A stretch of 41,751 nucleotides of DNA from an uncultured Actinomycetes bacterium (GTDB lineage: Bacteria > Actinomycetota > Actinomycetes > Nanopelagicales > Nanopelagicaceae): assembly GCA_903898555.1 (NCBI GenBank), contig CAIUFY010000011.1, positions 1 through 41,751 of the forward strand. The letters are read 5' to 3'. Both the position numbers and the translations under genes were made by a program. This document shows, one piece after another, positions 12,913-23,749 of the stretch (position 1 is its first letter; every line of letters begins with the position of its first letter). The notes beneath the pieces are model-generated. The model was not told where the DNA came from, made no database searches, and saw only the letters and a program-made list of their open reading frames with translations.

Positions 12913-12936
12913 CCCCTGAGATGTAAGTCTCATTAT

Positions 12937-14610
12937 TTAGGACGTTACTGCTCCTTGCGAGGCAGATCCGACGACCTTTGAATACTTTGCCAAGACTCCC
13001 CGCTTGTACTTATGTGGCACTGGCGTGAAGTGCTTGCGACGTTCAGCCATAGTTGCGTCATCCACAAGTAAGTCCAGCTGACGAGTCACGGTATTAATGC
13101 GAATTCGATCTCCGTCTTGCACGAATGCAATCGGTCCACCATCAACGGCTTCTGGAGCAACGTGTCCAACACAAAGACCCGTACTTCCGCCAGAGAAGCG
13201 ACCGTCTGTAAGAAGAAGCGTGGATTTACCAAGCCCTGCGCCTTTGATTGCGCCGGTGATCATTAACATTTCGCGCATTCCTGGTCCGCCCTTAGGGCCT
13301 TCGTAACGAATGACAATTGCATCTCCGGCTTTGATCGTTCCGTTCTCAAGAGCCTCCATTGCAGCCTGTTCGCGTTCGAAAACTCGAGCCGGTCCTTCAA
13401 ATTCATCGACTCCAACGCCTGCGGTTTTGCATACGGCGCCTTCAGGAGCAAGTGAACCCTTGAGGATTGTAATTCCGCCGCCGACCGAGAGGGGTTCTTT
13501 AATTGAGTGGAGAACTTCTCCATCGGGATCAAGTGGCTTCACATGTGCAAGATTCTCAGCCATTGTCTTTCCAGTGACAGTCAATACATCTCCATGCAGA
13601 AGACCTGCGTCAAGTAGTGCACGTAGAACTACAGGAATTCCACCAACTTTATCAACGTCAGTCATTACATATTTTCCAAATGGTTTTACGTCAGCTAGAA
13701 GTGGAACCCTAGAGCTGATTACTTGGAAATCCTCAAGAGTTAAATCAACTTCAGCTTCGTTAGCCAGAGCCAAGAGGTGGAGAACTGCGTTTGTTGATCC
13801 ACCAAGTGCCATAACGACAGTAATCGCATTCTCAAATGCTTTCTTAGTCAAAATATCGCGAGTTGTAATTCCTTGACGAATCAATTCAACAACAGCTGCG
13901 CCAGAAGCAACTGCATAATCATCGCGACGATGATCGACAGATGGAGGTGAAGCAGATCCTGGAAGTGAAAGGCCTATAGCTTCGCCGACCGCAGCCATCG
14001 TGTTAGCTGTATACATACCGCCACAGGCACCCTCGCCTGGACAAATCGCGCGTTCAATTCGGTCTACTTCTTCTTCTGAAATCAAACCACGAGCACATGC
14101 GCCAACCGCTTCAAATGCATCAATGATTGTGACATTTTTGCCATCAACATTTCCAGGAAGTGTTGAGCCTGCATAAACAAATACTGCGGCAACATCGATA
14201 CGAGCCGCTGCCATCATCATTCCTGGAAGTGACTTATCGCAACCGGCGAACATCACCATTCCGTCCAAGCGTTCTGCTTGCATTACAGTTTCAACGGAAT
14301 CGGCAATCACTTCGCGAGAAACTAAGCTGAAGTGCATTCCTTCGTGGCCCATTGAAATTCCATCAGATACTGAAATTGTTCCAAATTGCATTGGAAACCC
14401 GCCGCCATCGATAACGCCTTTACGTGAGGCCTTTGCAAGGCGATCAAGAGATAGGTTGCAAGGGGTAATTTCATTCCACGATGAGGCAATTCCGATTTGT
14501 GGTTTTTTGAAATCAGCATCTTCCATTCCAACCGCACGCAACATTCCACGGGCAGGAGAACGTTCCAGACCGTCAGTTACAAGACCTGAACGTGGCTTCA
14601 TATTTGTCAT
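12937..14610 (-). CDS. ilvD: Dihydroxy-acid dehydratase
   Basis: 557 aa; [64 protein letters not shown]. Confidence 0.97.
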   Translation of the reverse strand: MTNMKPRSGLVTDGLERSPARGMLRAVGMEDADFKKPQIGIASSWNEITPCNLSLDRLAKASRKGVIDGGGFPMQFGTISVSDGISMGHEGMHFSLVSREVIADSVETVMQAERLDGMVMFAGCDKSLPGMMMAAARIDVAAVFVYAGSTLPGNVDGKNVTIIDAFEAVGACARGLISEEEVDRIERAICPGEGACGGMYTANTMAAVGEAIGLSLPGSASPPSVDHRRDDYAVASGAAVVELIRQGITTRDILTKKAFENAITVVMALGGSTNAVLHLLALANEAEVDLTLEDFQVISSRVPLLADVKPFGKYVMTDVDKVGGIPVVLRALLDAGLLHGDVLTVTGKTMAENLAHVKPLDPDGEVLHSIKEPLSVGGGITILKGSLAPEGAVCKTAGVGVDEFEGPARVFEREQAAMEALENGTIKAGDAIVIRYEGPKGGPGMREMLMITGAIKGAGLGKSTLLLTDGRFSGGSTGLCVGHVAPEAVDGGPIAFVQDGDRIRINTVTRQLDLLVDDATMAERRKHFTPVPHKYKRGVLAKYSKVVGSASQGAVTS

Positions 14611-14618
14611 TTTAACCT

Positions 14619-16121
14619 CTACGCCCCTTGACCTAAGTGGTTGAGTAATAATTCTCGAACGCGCGCAGCGTCTGCTTGTCCTCCGGTCGCCTTCATGACA
14701 GCGCCGATAAGTGCTCCAGCAGCAGGAATGTTTCCATCGCGAACGCGTTGGGCGGTATCTGGCTGGGATGAAATAGCGGCTTCAATCGCGGCCATTAGGG
14801 CAGAGTCATCTGAAACGACTTTAAGACCACGCTTCTCGATAACTTCACGCGGAGAACCCTCTCCCGCAATAACGCCTTCAACAACTTGGCGGGCAAGCTT
14901 GTCTGTTAACTCACCAGATGCAACAAGTCCAATAACTTCTGCAACTTGTGCAGGGTTCATCAATGAAGTTGCTTCAACTTCTTTTTCATTTGCAACTCGT
15001 GAAATTTCTCCAAGCCACCATGTGCGAGCCTTTGTTGGATCGGCGCCAAGCTTCACAGTTGCTTCGACTGTGTCAAGAAGTTCAGCATTTATCATCGCTG
15101 TCATTTCTTTATCAGGGACAGCCCATTCGGCTTGCAAACGCTTTCTGCGTACTGAAGGTCGCTCTGGAAGTGTTGCGCGAATTTCTTCAATCCAAGAAGC
15201 TTCAGGTGCTACTGGAACTAAATCTGGCTCTTGGAAATAACGATAATCCTCAGCAGTTTCCTTCGAACGACCAGGGCGAGTTTCACCGCTTTCCTCTAGG
15301 AAGTGGCGAGTCTCTTGAATAATTCTTTCGCCATTTTCAAGGAGGTTTCCTTGGCGAATCATTTCGCCATGAATTGCTCGTTCAACAGAACGCAAGGAAT
15401 TCACATTCTTTGTTTCACTTCGGGTTCCAAGTTTTCCACTGCCTCGTGGAGAAAGAGAGACGTTTGCGTCACAACGAAGTGAGCCTTGTTCCATCTTCAC
15501 ATCGGAAACCCCGAGTGAGCGAAGGATGTCGCGAAGCTCTGTCACATATGCTCGCGCAACTTGCGGGGCATATTTCTCAGTTCCTGGAATCATCTTTGTA
15601 ACGATTTCCATTAAAGGAATGCCGGCGCGGTTGTAATCAAGAAGTGAATACTCGGCACCATGGATACGTCCAGTTGCTCCGCCAACGTGCAGGGACTTAC
15701 CCGTATCTTCTTCCATATGCACGCGTTCAATTTCTACGCGGAAAGATTTTGTTCCTTCATCTATGTCGATTTCAACATCAAGGAAACCATTTACACAAAT
15801 TGGTTCGTCGTACTGTGAGATTTGGAAATCTTTTGGCATGTCAGGGTAGAAATAATTTTTACGTGCAAAGCGGCTAAAAGGGGCGATTGAACAATTAAGT
15901 GCAAGCCCAATTTTAATAGCTGATTCAATTGCAACTTCATTAACAACAGGCAACGAACCAGGTAGCCCGAGGCAGACCGGGCAGGTTTGAGTGTTTGGCT
16001 CTGCTCCAAATTCAGTTGAGCATCCACAAAACATCTTGGTATTTGTGTTGAGTTCTACGTGGACTTCTAGTCCAAGTGTAGGTTCGTATTTTTCAATCAC
16101 TCCGTCGTAGTTAAGAGCCAT
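14619..16121 (-). CDS. gatB: Aspartyl/glutamyl-tRNA amidotransferase subunit B
   Basis: [38 protein letters not shown]-type motif ([14 protein letters not shown]). ATG at 16121 ([17 protein letters not shown]) overlaps the gatA stop and is preferred over 16169. Confidence 0.96.
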   Translation of the reverse strand: MALNYDGVIEKYEPTLGLEVHVELNTNTKMFCGCSTEFGAEPNTQTCPVCLGLPGSLPVVNEVAIESAIKIGLALNCSIAPFSRFARKNYFYPDMPKDFQISQYDEPICVNGFLDVEIDIDEGTKSFRVEIERVHMEEDTGKSLHVGGATGRIHGAEYSLLDYNRAGIPLMEIVTKMIPGTEKYAPQVARAYVTELRDILRSLGVSDVKMEQGSLRCDANVSLSPRGSGKLGTRSETKNVNSLRSVERAIHGEMIRQGNLLENGERIIQETRHFLEESGETRPGRSKETAEDYRYFQEPDLVPVAPEASWIEEIRATLPERPSVRRKRLQAEWAVPDKEMTAMINAELLDTVEATVKLGADPTKARTWWLGEISRVANEKEVEATSLMNPAQVAEVIGLVASGELTDKLARQVVEGVIAGEGSPREVIEKRGLKVVSDDSALMAAIEAAISSQPDTAQRVRDGNIPAAGALIGAVMKATGGQADAARVRELLLNHLGQGA

Positions 16122-17620
16122 TATTTTGCTCCCAGCGCTGGTGCTTGTGACATCAATGTCGAACCCCATTTTGAATTAAGTGCAGCTTCCAGTGTTCCAC
16201 CAACTTGATACATCAAGTCATCCTTCATTGCTGGGGACATGATTTGGAATCCAACAGGCAAGTTATCTTCGGGGGCAAGACCACAAGGAAGACTCATTCC
16301 ACCAATTCCAGCCATGTTTACAGGAATGGTTGCAATATCGTTTAAGTACATTGCCACTGGATCATTAGCTTTCTCGCCAATCTTGAAAGCTGTTGTTGGA
16401 GCCGTTGGCGAGACGAGTACATCTGCCTTTGCGAATGCTGCCTCGTAGTCGCGCATGATTAATGTACGAACTCTTTGAGCCGACCCGTAGTAAGCATCGT
16501 AATAACCAGAAGAAAGCGCATAGGTTCCAAGAATAATTCGGCGCTTCACTTCTTTGCCAAAACCAGCTTGTCTTGTAAGGCTCATGACTTCTTCTGCGCC
16601 ACGAGATCCATCATCTCCCACACGAAGGCCATAACGCATCGAATCAAAACGAGCTAAGTTTGATGAAGCTTCCGAAGGGGCAATTAGGTAATACGCAGCA
16701 AGGGCATATTCGAAGTTAGGACAAGAAACTTCAACAATTTCTGCGCCAGCTTTAACAAGCTCCTCAAGGGCCTCATTAAATCTTTCGCTAACACCCTTCT
16801 GGAATCCTTCACCACCAAGTTCTTTAACAACACCAATCTTCATTCCTTTAACATCAAGTTTCTTTGCAGCAGCAACCACTTGTGGCACTGGCGCGTTAAT
16901 TGATGAGGAGTCTTTTTTGTCATGTCCTGCAATAACTTCGTGCAGCATGGCTGCATCTAGAACTGTTCTTGCGCATGGGCCTGCTTGATCTAATGATGAT
17001 GAGAATGCAACGAGACCATAGCGAGAGACTGCGCCATAAGTTGGTTTAACTCCAACGGTTCCTGTCACCGCTGCTGGTTGGCGAATTGATCCACCCGTGT
17101 CGGTTCCAATTGCCAAAGGTGCTTCGAAAGCCGCGAGAGATGCCGATGAACCGCCGCCTGAACCACCAGGAATGCGAGTTAGGTCCCAAGGATTGTGAGT
17201 TGGACCGTAGGCTGAATTTTCAGTTGAAGACCCCATAGCAAATTCATCCATGTTGGTTTTACCCAAAATAACAATTCCCGCATCTTTCAAACGAGTTACA
17301 ACTGTCGCATCGTACGGCGGACGCCAGCCTTCAAGAATTTTTGATCCGCAAGTGGTTGGGATTCCGCGTTGCGCCATGACATCTTTAAGTGCAAGGGGAA
17401 CACCAGCTAGTGGGGAGAGCTTTTCTCCAGCTGCTCGCTTTGCATCTACGTTCTTAGCCTGCTCCAATGCACCTTCTTTATCTAAATAAAGAAATGCATG
17501 AACATCTGTATCCACACTTTCAATTCGATCAAAATGCTCATTTGCCAGGTCGACAGCGCTGATCTCTTTACTTGCTAACGCGTTTGCCATTTCAGCAGCA
17601 CTCTTATAAATAAATGTCAT
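16121..17620 (-). CDS. gatA: Aspartyl/glutamyl-tRNA amidotransferase subunit A
   Basis: 499 aa amidase signature [32 protein letters not shown]. Confidence 0.97.
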   Translation of the reverse strand: MTFIYKSAAEMANALASKEISAVDLANEHFDRIESVDTDVHAFLYLDKEGALEQAKNVDAKRAAGEKLSPLAGVPLALKDVMAQRGIPTTCGSKILEGWRPPYDATVVTRLKDAGIVILGKTNMDEFAMGSSTENSAYGPTHNPWDLTRIPGGSGGGSSASLAAFEAPLAIGTDTGGSIRQPAAVTGTVGVKPTYGAVSRYGLVAFSSSLDQAGPCARTVLDAAMLHEVIAGHDKKDSSSINAPVPQVVAAAKKLDVKGMKIGVVKELGGEGFQKGVSERFNEALEELVKAGAEIVEVSCPNFEYALAAYYLIAPSEASSNLARFDSMRYGLRVGDDGSRGAEEVMSLTRQAGFGKEVKRRIILGTYALSSGYYDAYYGSAQRVRTLIMRDYEAAFAKADVLVSPTAPTTAFKIGEKANDPVAMYLNDIATIPVNMAGIGGMSLPCGLAPEDNLPVGFQIMSPAMKDDLMYQVGGTLEAALNSKWGSTLMSQAPALGAK

Positions 17621-17916
17621 TCGGCATCTCCCAAAATCTGTGGGACTTTGAATCGCTGTTCATCAGATGCTGGTGCGCCCGACAGGGCATCCTGCGGAGA
17701 AAGAGAGGCGACGACTACATCGGGACGAGTCACATTCTTCAATGGAAGAGGGTGTGAGGTCGGGGGAACATTGTCTTTTGCTGCCTCTTGAACGCGATCT
17801 ACTGCATGAAGAATCTGATCCAATTCGGATGCAAGATGGTCGAGTTCCTCAGAACTCATTTCGATGCGAGCTAGACGCGCAAGGTGGGCTACTTCGTCAC
17901 GTGAGATTGCGGCCAT
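17617..17916 (-). CDS. gatC: Aspartyl/glutamyl-tRNA amidotransferase subunit C
   Basis: 99 aa; [33 protein letters not shown]. Confidence 0.95.
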   Translation of the reverse strand: MAAISRDEVAHLARLARIEMSSEELDHLASELDQILHAVDRVQEAAKDNVPPTSHPLPLKNVTRPDVVVASLSPQDALSGAPASDEQRFKVPQILGDAE

Positions 17917-17925
17917 AGCCCAACC

Positions 17926-19191
17926 TTATCGGATTTGCCCTGTGCCCCACACAATCCAAGTTGTGGTCGTCATCTGCTCAAGTCCCATAGGGCCTCGGGC
18001 GTGAAGCTTTTGATTCGATATTCCAATCTCAGCCCCAAAACCCATCTGTTCCCCATCGGTAAATCGCGTTGATGCGTTCACCATTACTGCGGCGCAATCA
18101 GATAGCGCAATAAATTGATTTGCTCGCTCAACATTTTCGGTGACGATGGCCTCTGTGTGCTGGGTTCCGTATTTTTGAATGTGATCGGCAGCTGCAAGAA
18201 GAGATGGCACCACAGCAACATTCATTTCAAGAGAATTATATTCGGTAGACCAATTCTCCTCTTCGGCTTGATTAACTTGCAATCCAATTGAACCTGCAAT
18301 ATTCATTGTTGCTGCATCGGCATGAATTCTTACTCTTGCATCAATAAGCGCCTTTAGAGCAACCGGAAGAAATTCATCCGCTACTGCGGCGTGGACGAGT
18401 AAAGTCTCAGCAGCGTTACACACACTTGGGCGATGAGTCTTGGAATTGATCAAAATTGGAAGAGCTTTTCCTAAATCGGCGAATTCATCGACATACACAT
18501 GACAAACGCCAGCTCCGGTTTCAATAGTTGGGACTGAGGAATCATCCACAACCCGTCGAATAAGTTCAGCGCTACCTCTAGGAATTACTAAGTCCACTTT
18601 GCCGCGTGCATGCAGAAGGGCACCAACTGTTGAACGGTCTTCCGAAGGTATGTTTTGAATAACTTCAGGGGAGATTGAAGTGCCTGCCAATACTTCTCGC
18701 ATGATGTCAATGAGAACTGCATTGCTCGATGCGGCACTTGACGAGCCTCTAAGAAGTGCAGCATTACCAGATTTCAATAAAATTGCTGCGGCATCCACAG
18801 TTACATTTGGACGTGCTTCGTAAACCATTCCAACTACACCAAATGGAACGCTGAGTTGCTTCAAATGCAATCCGTTTCCAAGTGTGCGCTCATTAATCAC
18901 CCTATTTAATGGATCTGGGAGCGCCGCAACCTGCCTAGCTCCATCTGCCATTTCCTGAATACGCTTTGGGGACAATAAGAGCCGATCCACCATTGAACTC
19001 TGCATTCCAGAAATTTCTGCCCGGGCGAGGTCCTCTTTATTGGCTTCAAGAATTCTGTCCGAATTCAAAACCAAGGCGTCAGCTATTTTTTGGACTGCAT
19101 CGGCGCGCTCAGCAGCGGAGGCTGAAATTAGAGTGCGGGCTCCTGCTCGCGCAAGACCTGCCAAGGTATCCACGACTGCAGTTGCTTCCAT
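17926..19191 (-). CDS. proA: Gamma-glutamyl phosphate reductase
   Basis: FGVVGMVYEARPNVTVDAAAILLKSGNAALLRGSSSA; GPMGLEQMTTTTWIVWGTGQIR. ATG at 19191 (MEATAVVDTL) preferred; the 19299 ORF start would overlap the divergent gene. Confidence 0.95.
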   Translation of the reverse strand: MEATAVVDTLAGLARAGARTLISASAAERADAVQKIADALVLNSDRILEANKEDLARAEISGMQSSMVDRLLLSPKRIQEMADGARQVAALPDPLNRVINERTLGNGLHLKQLSVPFGVVGMVYEARPNVTVDAAAILLKSGNAALLRGSSSAASSNAVLIDIMREVLAGTSISPEVIQNIPSEDRSTVGALLHARGKVDLVIPRGSAELIRRVVDDSSVPTIETGAGVCHVYVDEFADLGKALPILINSKTHRPSVCNAAETLLVHAAVADEFLPVALKALIDARVRIHADAATMNIAGSIGLQVNQAEEENWSTEYNSLEMNVAVVPSLLAAADHIQKYGTQHTEAIVTENVERANQFIALSDCAAVMVNASTRFTDGEQMGFGAEIGISNQKLHARGPMGLEQMTTTTWIVWGTGQIR

Positions 19192-19197
19192 TGTGCA

Positions 19198-19214
19198 AGG
19201 GTAGGGGCAATAAT
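19198..19214. promoter_or_regulatory. Candidate back-to-back -10 elements for the divergent proA (minus) and serine hydrolase (plus) genes
   Basis: TACCCT on minus (19198-19203), 6 nt before the proA ATG; AATAAT on plus (19209-19214), 7 nt before ATG 19222; only 30 bp separate the two start codons. Confidence 0.4.
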
Positions 19215-19221
19215 CCCCCTT

Positions 19222-20361
19222 ATGAAATTCCTTCGTAAAACCCTTGTGACGGTCTTCGTTCTCTATTTCGCGCTTTGGGGCGTGACCCTTGTTATTCACT
19301 ACCCAAATCCGTACCAGTCAGTGAAGTTGGGCTTAGCGCCCGCTTCTAAGACTCCAGATTTAATGCCAGCGCACACAATTGCACCATCAACAAATCCAAT
19401 TTCACTCACAACAGCAAACGAGAACATGCCAGTGAGAGTTAATTGGCAAGGCAAATTAGTTCCTTGGCAAGAATTTCTAGACACAACACATACGAATGTA
19501 TTCCTAGTTCTGCGAAATGGTGTGCTCACTTACCAGTACTACCGCGATGGCTTTACTCCAACTACTCGACTTCCGTCGTATTCGGTTGGAAAGACGATGA
19601 CCTCCATAATGGTCGGCCAACTCGTAGCAGCTGGAAAAATCAAAGAGAGCGATAAATTCGTTGATTACTTCCCTGAATATAAAAATGGTACTTCTTTTGA
19701 TCGCGTAACAATCGGAGAATTGTTAGATATGCGCGGCGGAGTAGGAGTGAGTGATAACTATCCAACTGGTCCGCAAGGCTGGGGCGTTGGAATTGCGCAG
19801 ATGTATGCGACAACGGATATGAATTGGTTTATCAAGCACAACCGAAAGATGGCATTTGAACCAGGTTCTCAAGCAATCTATCGCAGCGTTGATCCTCAAT
19901 TAATCGGAATGGTTATTAAAAAGGTCACGGGAATGTCGGTAAGTGACTATTTCAGTAAGAATGTTTGGCAGCCTGTTGGAGCACTAACACCAGCAACGTG
20001 GAATGTTGACCATGTGGGTGGAATTGAAAAGACTTTCTGTTGCTTTAATGCTGCAGCCGAAGATTACGCAAAAGTTGGCTTAATGCTCATGAATAACGGC
20101 ATGGTTGGAAAGACTCGTGTACTAGATTTGAATTGGATCAAGCGCATGAGCACTTCTGTCGAACAACTTGAAGGTTCTGGCTACAGCGCCTACACATGGC
20201 ATCCATTTGCAAATATTGACATGATGGATGGGCTTCATGGCCAGTATGTATTCATCGATCGTGCGTCACGAACAGTTATTGTTAAATTGAGCGACGTTCC
20301 CACTGGAATGGAAATTACAAAACCAACAGCTCAGGTAATGATGGATATAGCTAAGAATTAA
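19222..20361 (+). CDS. Serine hydrolase of the beta-lactamase / NylB (6-aminohexanoate-oligomer hydrolase-like) superfamily, with N-terminal membrane anchor/signal
   Basis: 379 aa; hydrophobic N-terminus MKFLRKTLVTVFVLYFALWGVTLVI; S-x-x-K in SYSVGKTMTS; Y-R-S-x-D in IYRSVDPQLIGMVIKKVTG; late HGQY motif. Confidence 0.8.
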   Translation: MKFLRKTLVTVFVLYFALWGVTLVIHYPNPYQSVKLGLAPASKTPDLMPAHTIAPSTNPISLTTANENMPVRVNWQGKLVPWQEFLDTTHTNVFLVLRNGVLTYQYYRDGFTPTTRLPSYSVGKTMTSIMVGQLVAAGKIKESDKFVDYFPEYKNGTSFDRVTIGELLDMRGGVGVSDNYPTGPQGWGVGIAQMYATTDMNWFIKHNRKMAFEPGSQAIYRSVDPQLIGMVIKKVTGMSVSDYFSKNVWQPVGALTPATWNVDHVGGIEKTFCCFNAAAEDYAKVGLMLMNNGMVGKTRVLDLNWIKRMSTSVEQLEGSGYSAYTWHPFANIDMMDGLHGQYVFIDRASRTVIVKLSDVPTGMEITKPTAQVMMDIAKN

Positions 20362-21473
20362 AGCAGGACGAGGTCGTCCCTGTGTACGAGTTCCCGCTCG
20401 TATTCAGGGCCCATCGTTTGAGCAAGTTCCTTAGTAGATTTTCCAATCATCTTAGGAATTTCTTGTGAATCAAAAGCTACTAACCCTCGAGCAATCACAA
20501 TTCCTTGGAGTGAAACTAATTCGACGGTATCCCCTGAAATAAATTCACCTTCAACGCTCTTAACGCCAGCGGGAAGAAGTGAGACTCCACGTTCCTTAAG
20601 TGCCTTCACTGCTCCGTCGTCGATTACGAGTTTTCCATTAGGCGTTGAGGCGTGAGCCAGCCATAGCAATCGAGAGGATTTTCTATCTTTAATAGCCTCG
20701 AAGAATGTGCCCTCATCTTCTCCCCTAAGGGCCAAACTTAATTTCTCAAGTGAAGTGAGAAGCATGGAAACTCCAGCTCCTGTTGCAATTCGCGCGGCGT
20801 CAATTTTTGTGATCATTCCACCGCTGCCGACGCCTGAAGATCCAACTCCACCAACCTGCACATCAACAAGCTTTGTAACATCGGGTACTTCTGAGATTCG
20901 CTTCGCACCTGGCTTTGAAGGCGGCGCATCGTAAAGGCCATCTATGTCCGTTACAAGAACTAAGAGATCTGCTCCAATTAAATGTGAGACAAGGGCAGCA
21001 AGGCGATCATTATCTCCAAAGCGAATTTCTTGGACGCCTACGGTGTCGTTCTCGTTGATAATTGGAACTACACCGAGTTGAAGCAATTTAAAAAGAGTGC
21101 GCTGCGCATTTTGGTAATGAGCGCGCCGAACTACATCGTCAATTGTTAATAGAACTTGGGAGGAGATCAAGGAATGGCGTGTAAACGCTTCGTTGTAATA
21201 TGAAATCAATAAGCCTTGTCCAACAGAAGCTGCTGCTTGCTGAGTGGCAAGATCCTTTGGTCGCACACTCATTCCAAGTGGCGCTAGACCAGCAGCGATT
21301 GCGCCAGAGGATACGAGAACTACTTCTTTTCCTGAAGCTCGAAGGCTTGCGACAATATCTACAATGGAATCGACATGCTTTTTGTCGAGCTGCTCACCGG
21401 CCTTGCCCGTGAGGGTAGAAGAACCGATCTTGATAACAACGCGCGCAGCAGTGCCAATCTCGTTGCGCTTCAT
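20358..21473 (-). CDS. proB: Glutamate 5-kinase with PUA domain
   Basis: 371 aa; ARVVIKIGSSTLTG; VVPIINENDTV; C-terminal PUA-like region. Confidence 0.96.
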   Translation of the reverse strand: MKRNEIGTAARVVIKIGSSTLTGKAGEQLDKKHVDSIVDIVASLRASGKEVVLVSSGAIAAGLAPLGMSVRPKDLATQQAAASVGQGLLISYYNEAFTRHSLISSQVLLTIDDVVRRAHYQNAQRTLFKLLQLGVVPIINENDTVGVQEIRFGDNDRLAALVSHLIGADLLVLVTDIDGLYDAPPSKPGAKRISEVPDVTKLVDVQVGGVGSSGVGSGGMITKIDAARIATGAGVSMLLTSLEKLSLALRGEDEGTFFEAIKDRKSSRLLWLAHASTPNGKLVIDDGAVKALKERGVSLLPAGVKSVEGEFISGDTVELVSLQGIVIARGLVAFDSQEIPKMIGKSTKELAQTMGPEYERELVHRDDLVLL

Positions 21474-21482
21474 GTTTTAAAC

Positions 21483-22952
21483 CTAGTTCTCGTCGATTCG
21501 TGGAGTGTGTGGATCTGCGACGTTGTACTCCCATTGTGCTTCAATTTCATCTTCATTGAGAACGTCTGCTTTGTCTTCCACGTAGCGACCAGCCCAAGGG
21601 GATTCAATACGCAAGTCACTGCCTCGTGGTCCAGCAAGAAGTTCAGCACCCGCTTCAATTGTTGGTTCCCAATCGAAAATTACAGCTGAATCGCCAGTTC
21701 CAATACGAACTTCATCCTTGGCTTTTGCGCCTGCTTTGAAAAGTGCGCGCTCAACACCAAGTTGTGCAAGACGGTCTGCCAAGTATCCAATCGCTTCGGC
21801 ATTGCCGAAATCGGTCTGGCGAACAAAGCGTTCAGGCTTGTTGCCTGTTACAGAGAATGATCCATCTGGGTTGGCAGTTACAGTGAAGCCACCATCGTTT
21901 ACTGGAGTTGGGCGAAGAACAATTCGTACCTTCTCCTCTTTTGCTTCATTCTTTCTGTACTCCTGAATGATTCTTCCCATTGCATAGGTAAGTTCTTGTA
22001 AGCCCATTCGAGCAGCAGCGGAAATTTGGTAAACCTCAAAGCCACGGGCTTCAAGTGTTGATTGCACCATGTCAGCCATTGTTTTTCCATCAGGCAAATC
22101 GATTTTGTTCAGCGCAATAATTCGTGGGCGATCAGCTAATCCACCATAGTGCGAAAGTTCTTCTTCAATCACATCAAAATCCTTAATTGGATCACGATCG
22201 GTTTCAAGAGTTCCGCAGTCGAGCACATGCACGAGAGCTGCGCAGCGTTCAACGTGACGTAGGAATTCAAGTCCCAAACCTTTACCCTGTGAAGCACCTG
22301 GAATAAGTCCAGGAACGTCAGCAACAGTGAATCGAGTTTCTCCGGCTTGGACAACGCCAAGATTTGGCACAAGAGTTGTAAACGGATAGTCAGCGATCTT
22401 CGGACGAGCCGCTGAAATAGCAGCGACCAGAGAAGATTTGCCGGCGCTTGGGAAACCAATCAACCCAATATCTGCAACGCTCTTGAGTTCTAGAATTAAT
22501 GTGCGCTCTTCACCTGGCTCACCTTTGAGAGCAAATCCTGGTGCGCGGCGCTTACGTGAAGCTAAGCCGGCATTACCTAATCCACCCTTGCCGCCTTGCG
22601 CAGCGATAAATCTAGTTCCGGTTCCAACTAAATCCGCGAGAATGTTTCCATTCTTATCTTTAACTACTGTTCCGTTAGGAACTGAAAGTATTAGGTCGCC
22701 ACCATCTGCGCCATTGCAATAGTCGCCGTATCCGGGACGTGCACTTAGGGCTTTGCGATGTGGAGAGTGGTGAAAATCAAGAAGTGTGGTTTCGCCTGAA
22801 TCTACAACCAGGATGATGTCGCCACCGCGTCCACCATTTCCTCCATCTGGGCCACCAAGTGGGACGAATTTTTCGCGGTGAATAGAAACGCAACCATCTC
22901 CACCGTTACCTGCAGAAGCATGAAGCGTTACGCGATCAACGAATGTTGTCAT
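21483..22952 (-). CDS. obgE: GTPase ObgE/CgtA
   Basis: 489 aa; glycine-rich Obg fold [72 protein letters not shown]-terminal OCT domain. Confidence 0.97.
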   Translation of the reverse strand: MTTFVDRVTLHASAGNGGDGCVSIHREKFVPLGGPDGGNGGRGGDIILVVDSGETTLLDFHHSPHRKALSARPGYGDYCNGADGGDLILSVPNGTVVKDKNGNILADLVGTGTRFIAAQGGKGGLGNAGLASRKRRAPGFALKGEPGEERTLILELKSVADIGLIGFPSAGKSSLVAAISAARPKIADYPFTTLVPNLGVVQAGETRFTVADVPGLIPGASQGKGLGLEFLRHVERCAALVHVLDCGTLETDRDPIKDFDVIEEELSHYGGLADRPRIIALNKIDLPDGKTMADMVQSTLEARGFEVYQISAAARMGLQELTYAMGRIIQEYRKNEAKEEKVRIVLRPTPVNDGGFTVTANPDGSFSVTGNKPERFVRQTDFGNAEAIGYLADRLAQLGVERALFKAGAKAKDEVRIGTGDSAVIFDWEPTIEAGAELLAGPRGSDLRIESPWAGRYVEDKADVLNEDEIEAQWEYNVADPHTPRIDEN

Positions 22953-22992
22953 TTTTCACTCCCCACTTCCTCAATTATTTAAACTGCTCTAG

Positions 22993-23027
22993 AAAAAAAA
23001 TAGCGGGTCCGCATTCCGCGGACCCGC
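22993..23027 (-). terminator. Strong Rho-independent terminator between rpmA and obgE
   Basis: Minus strand GCGGGTCCGC-GGAAT-GCGGACCCGC followed by TATTTTTTTT: perfect 10-bp GC-rich stem and long U-tract. Confidence 0.92.
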
Positions 23028-23043
23028 AAAGATAAATCCGCTG

Positions 23044-23301
23044 TTAAGCGAGTACCGGAACGACGTTCACAACCTTGCGACCGCGAGCGCGACCGAACTC
23101 AACTGCTCCTGCAGCTAGAGCGAACAAAGTGTCATCTTTACCGATGCCAACATTTGCTCCTGGGTGGAAAACTGAACCGCGTTGGCGAACGAGAATCTCG
23201 CCGCTCTTAACTACCTGACCACCGAAACGCTTGATTCCGAGATACTGCGCATTTGAATCGCGACCGTTACGGGTAGACGAGACACCTTTTTTACTTGCCA
23301 T
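23044..23301 (-). CDS. rpmA: 50S ribosomal protein L27
   Basis: 85 aa; [42 protein letters not shown]. Confidence 0.98.
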   Translation of the reverse strand: MASKKGVSSTRNGRDSNAQYLGIKRFGGQVVKSGEILVRQRGSVFHPGANVGIGKDDTLFALAAGAVEFGRARGRKVVNVVPVLA

Positions 23302-23316
23302 TTTTTATTCGCCCCC

Positions 23317-23625
23317 TTACTTATTTATTCCGGTAATTTTGACCTTGGTCAAGCTTGCACGAAAACCTTGACGACGGCGATAGCCAGTCTTGTTCTTGTA
23401 ACGAAGGATGTCGATCTTAGGACCCTTTGTCTCTTCAAGAACTTCGCCTGCAACCTTTACGGTAGCAAGAACTTTTGGATCAGATGTCACTGTTGCGCCA
23501 TCAACCAATAGAACTGCAGGGAATGACACTGTTGCGCCAATTTTTGCATCGAGACGATCGACGATGATTGTGTCGCCAACGGCAACCTTCTCTTGACGAC
23601 CTCCAGCTTTAACAACCGCGTACAT
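23317..23625 (-). CDS. rplU: 50S ribosomal protein L21
   Basis: 102 aa; [39 protein letters not shown]. Confidence 0.98.
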   Translation of the reverse strand: MYAVVKAGGRQEKVAVGDTIIVDRLDAKIGATVSFPAVLLVDGATVTSDPKVLATVKVAGEVLEETKGPKIDILRYKNKTGYRRRQGFRASLTKVKITGINK

Positions 23626-23704
23626 ACTTTTCCCTACTTTTCTGTATCTAATGAAAACTGCTTATGAGCTCGAATTCCCATTTGGGGCCCGAGGGCAGAG
23701 GCTA

Positions 23705-23734
23705 AGGGTACGGAAAACCGACCCATAGGGTCAA
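23705..23734 (-). promoter_or_regulatory. Putative rplU promoter (TTGACC-N18-TACCCT)
   Basis: TTGACC at 23729-23734, TACCCT at 23705-23710; about 75-nt GC-rich leader before rplU; overlaps the 13-nt hairpin GACCC-ATA-GGGTC (23720-23732) just past the rne stop. Confidence 0.45.
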
Positions 23735-23749
23735 ACTGAGTTCTGGAGC

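Noticed and set aside
13310-13876. 188-aa plus-strand ORF antisense to ilvD
   Set aside because: Shadow ORF opposite a well-supported CDS; no recognisable motifs or RBS.
14641-15240. 199-aa plus-strand ORF antisense to gatB
   Set aside because: Lies wholly within a confidently assigned conserved gene on the opposite strand; low-complexity Ser/Arg/Ala composition typical of a shadow frame.
19222-20361. Class C beta-lactamase resistance gene
   Set aside because: Has SxxK but a YRS rather than YxN motif and no KTG; closer in motif pattern to NylB/esterase-type relatives, so a resistance call is not supported.
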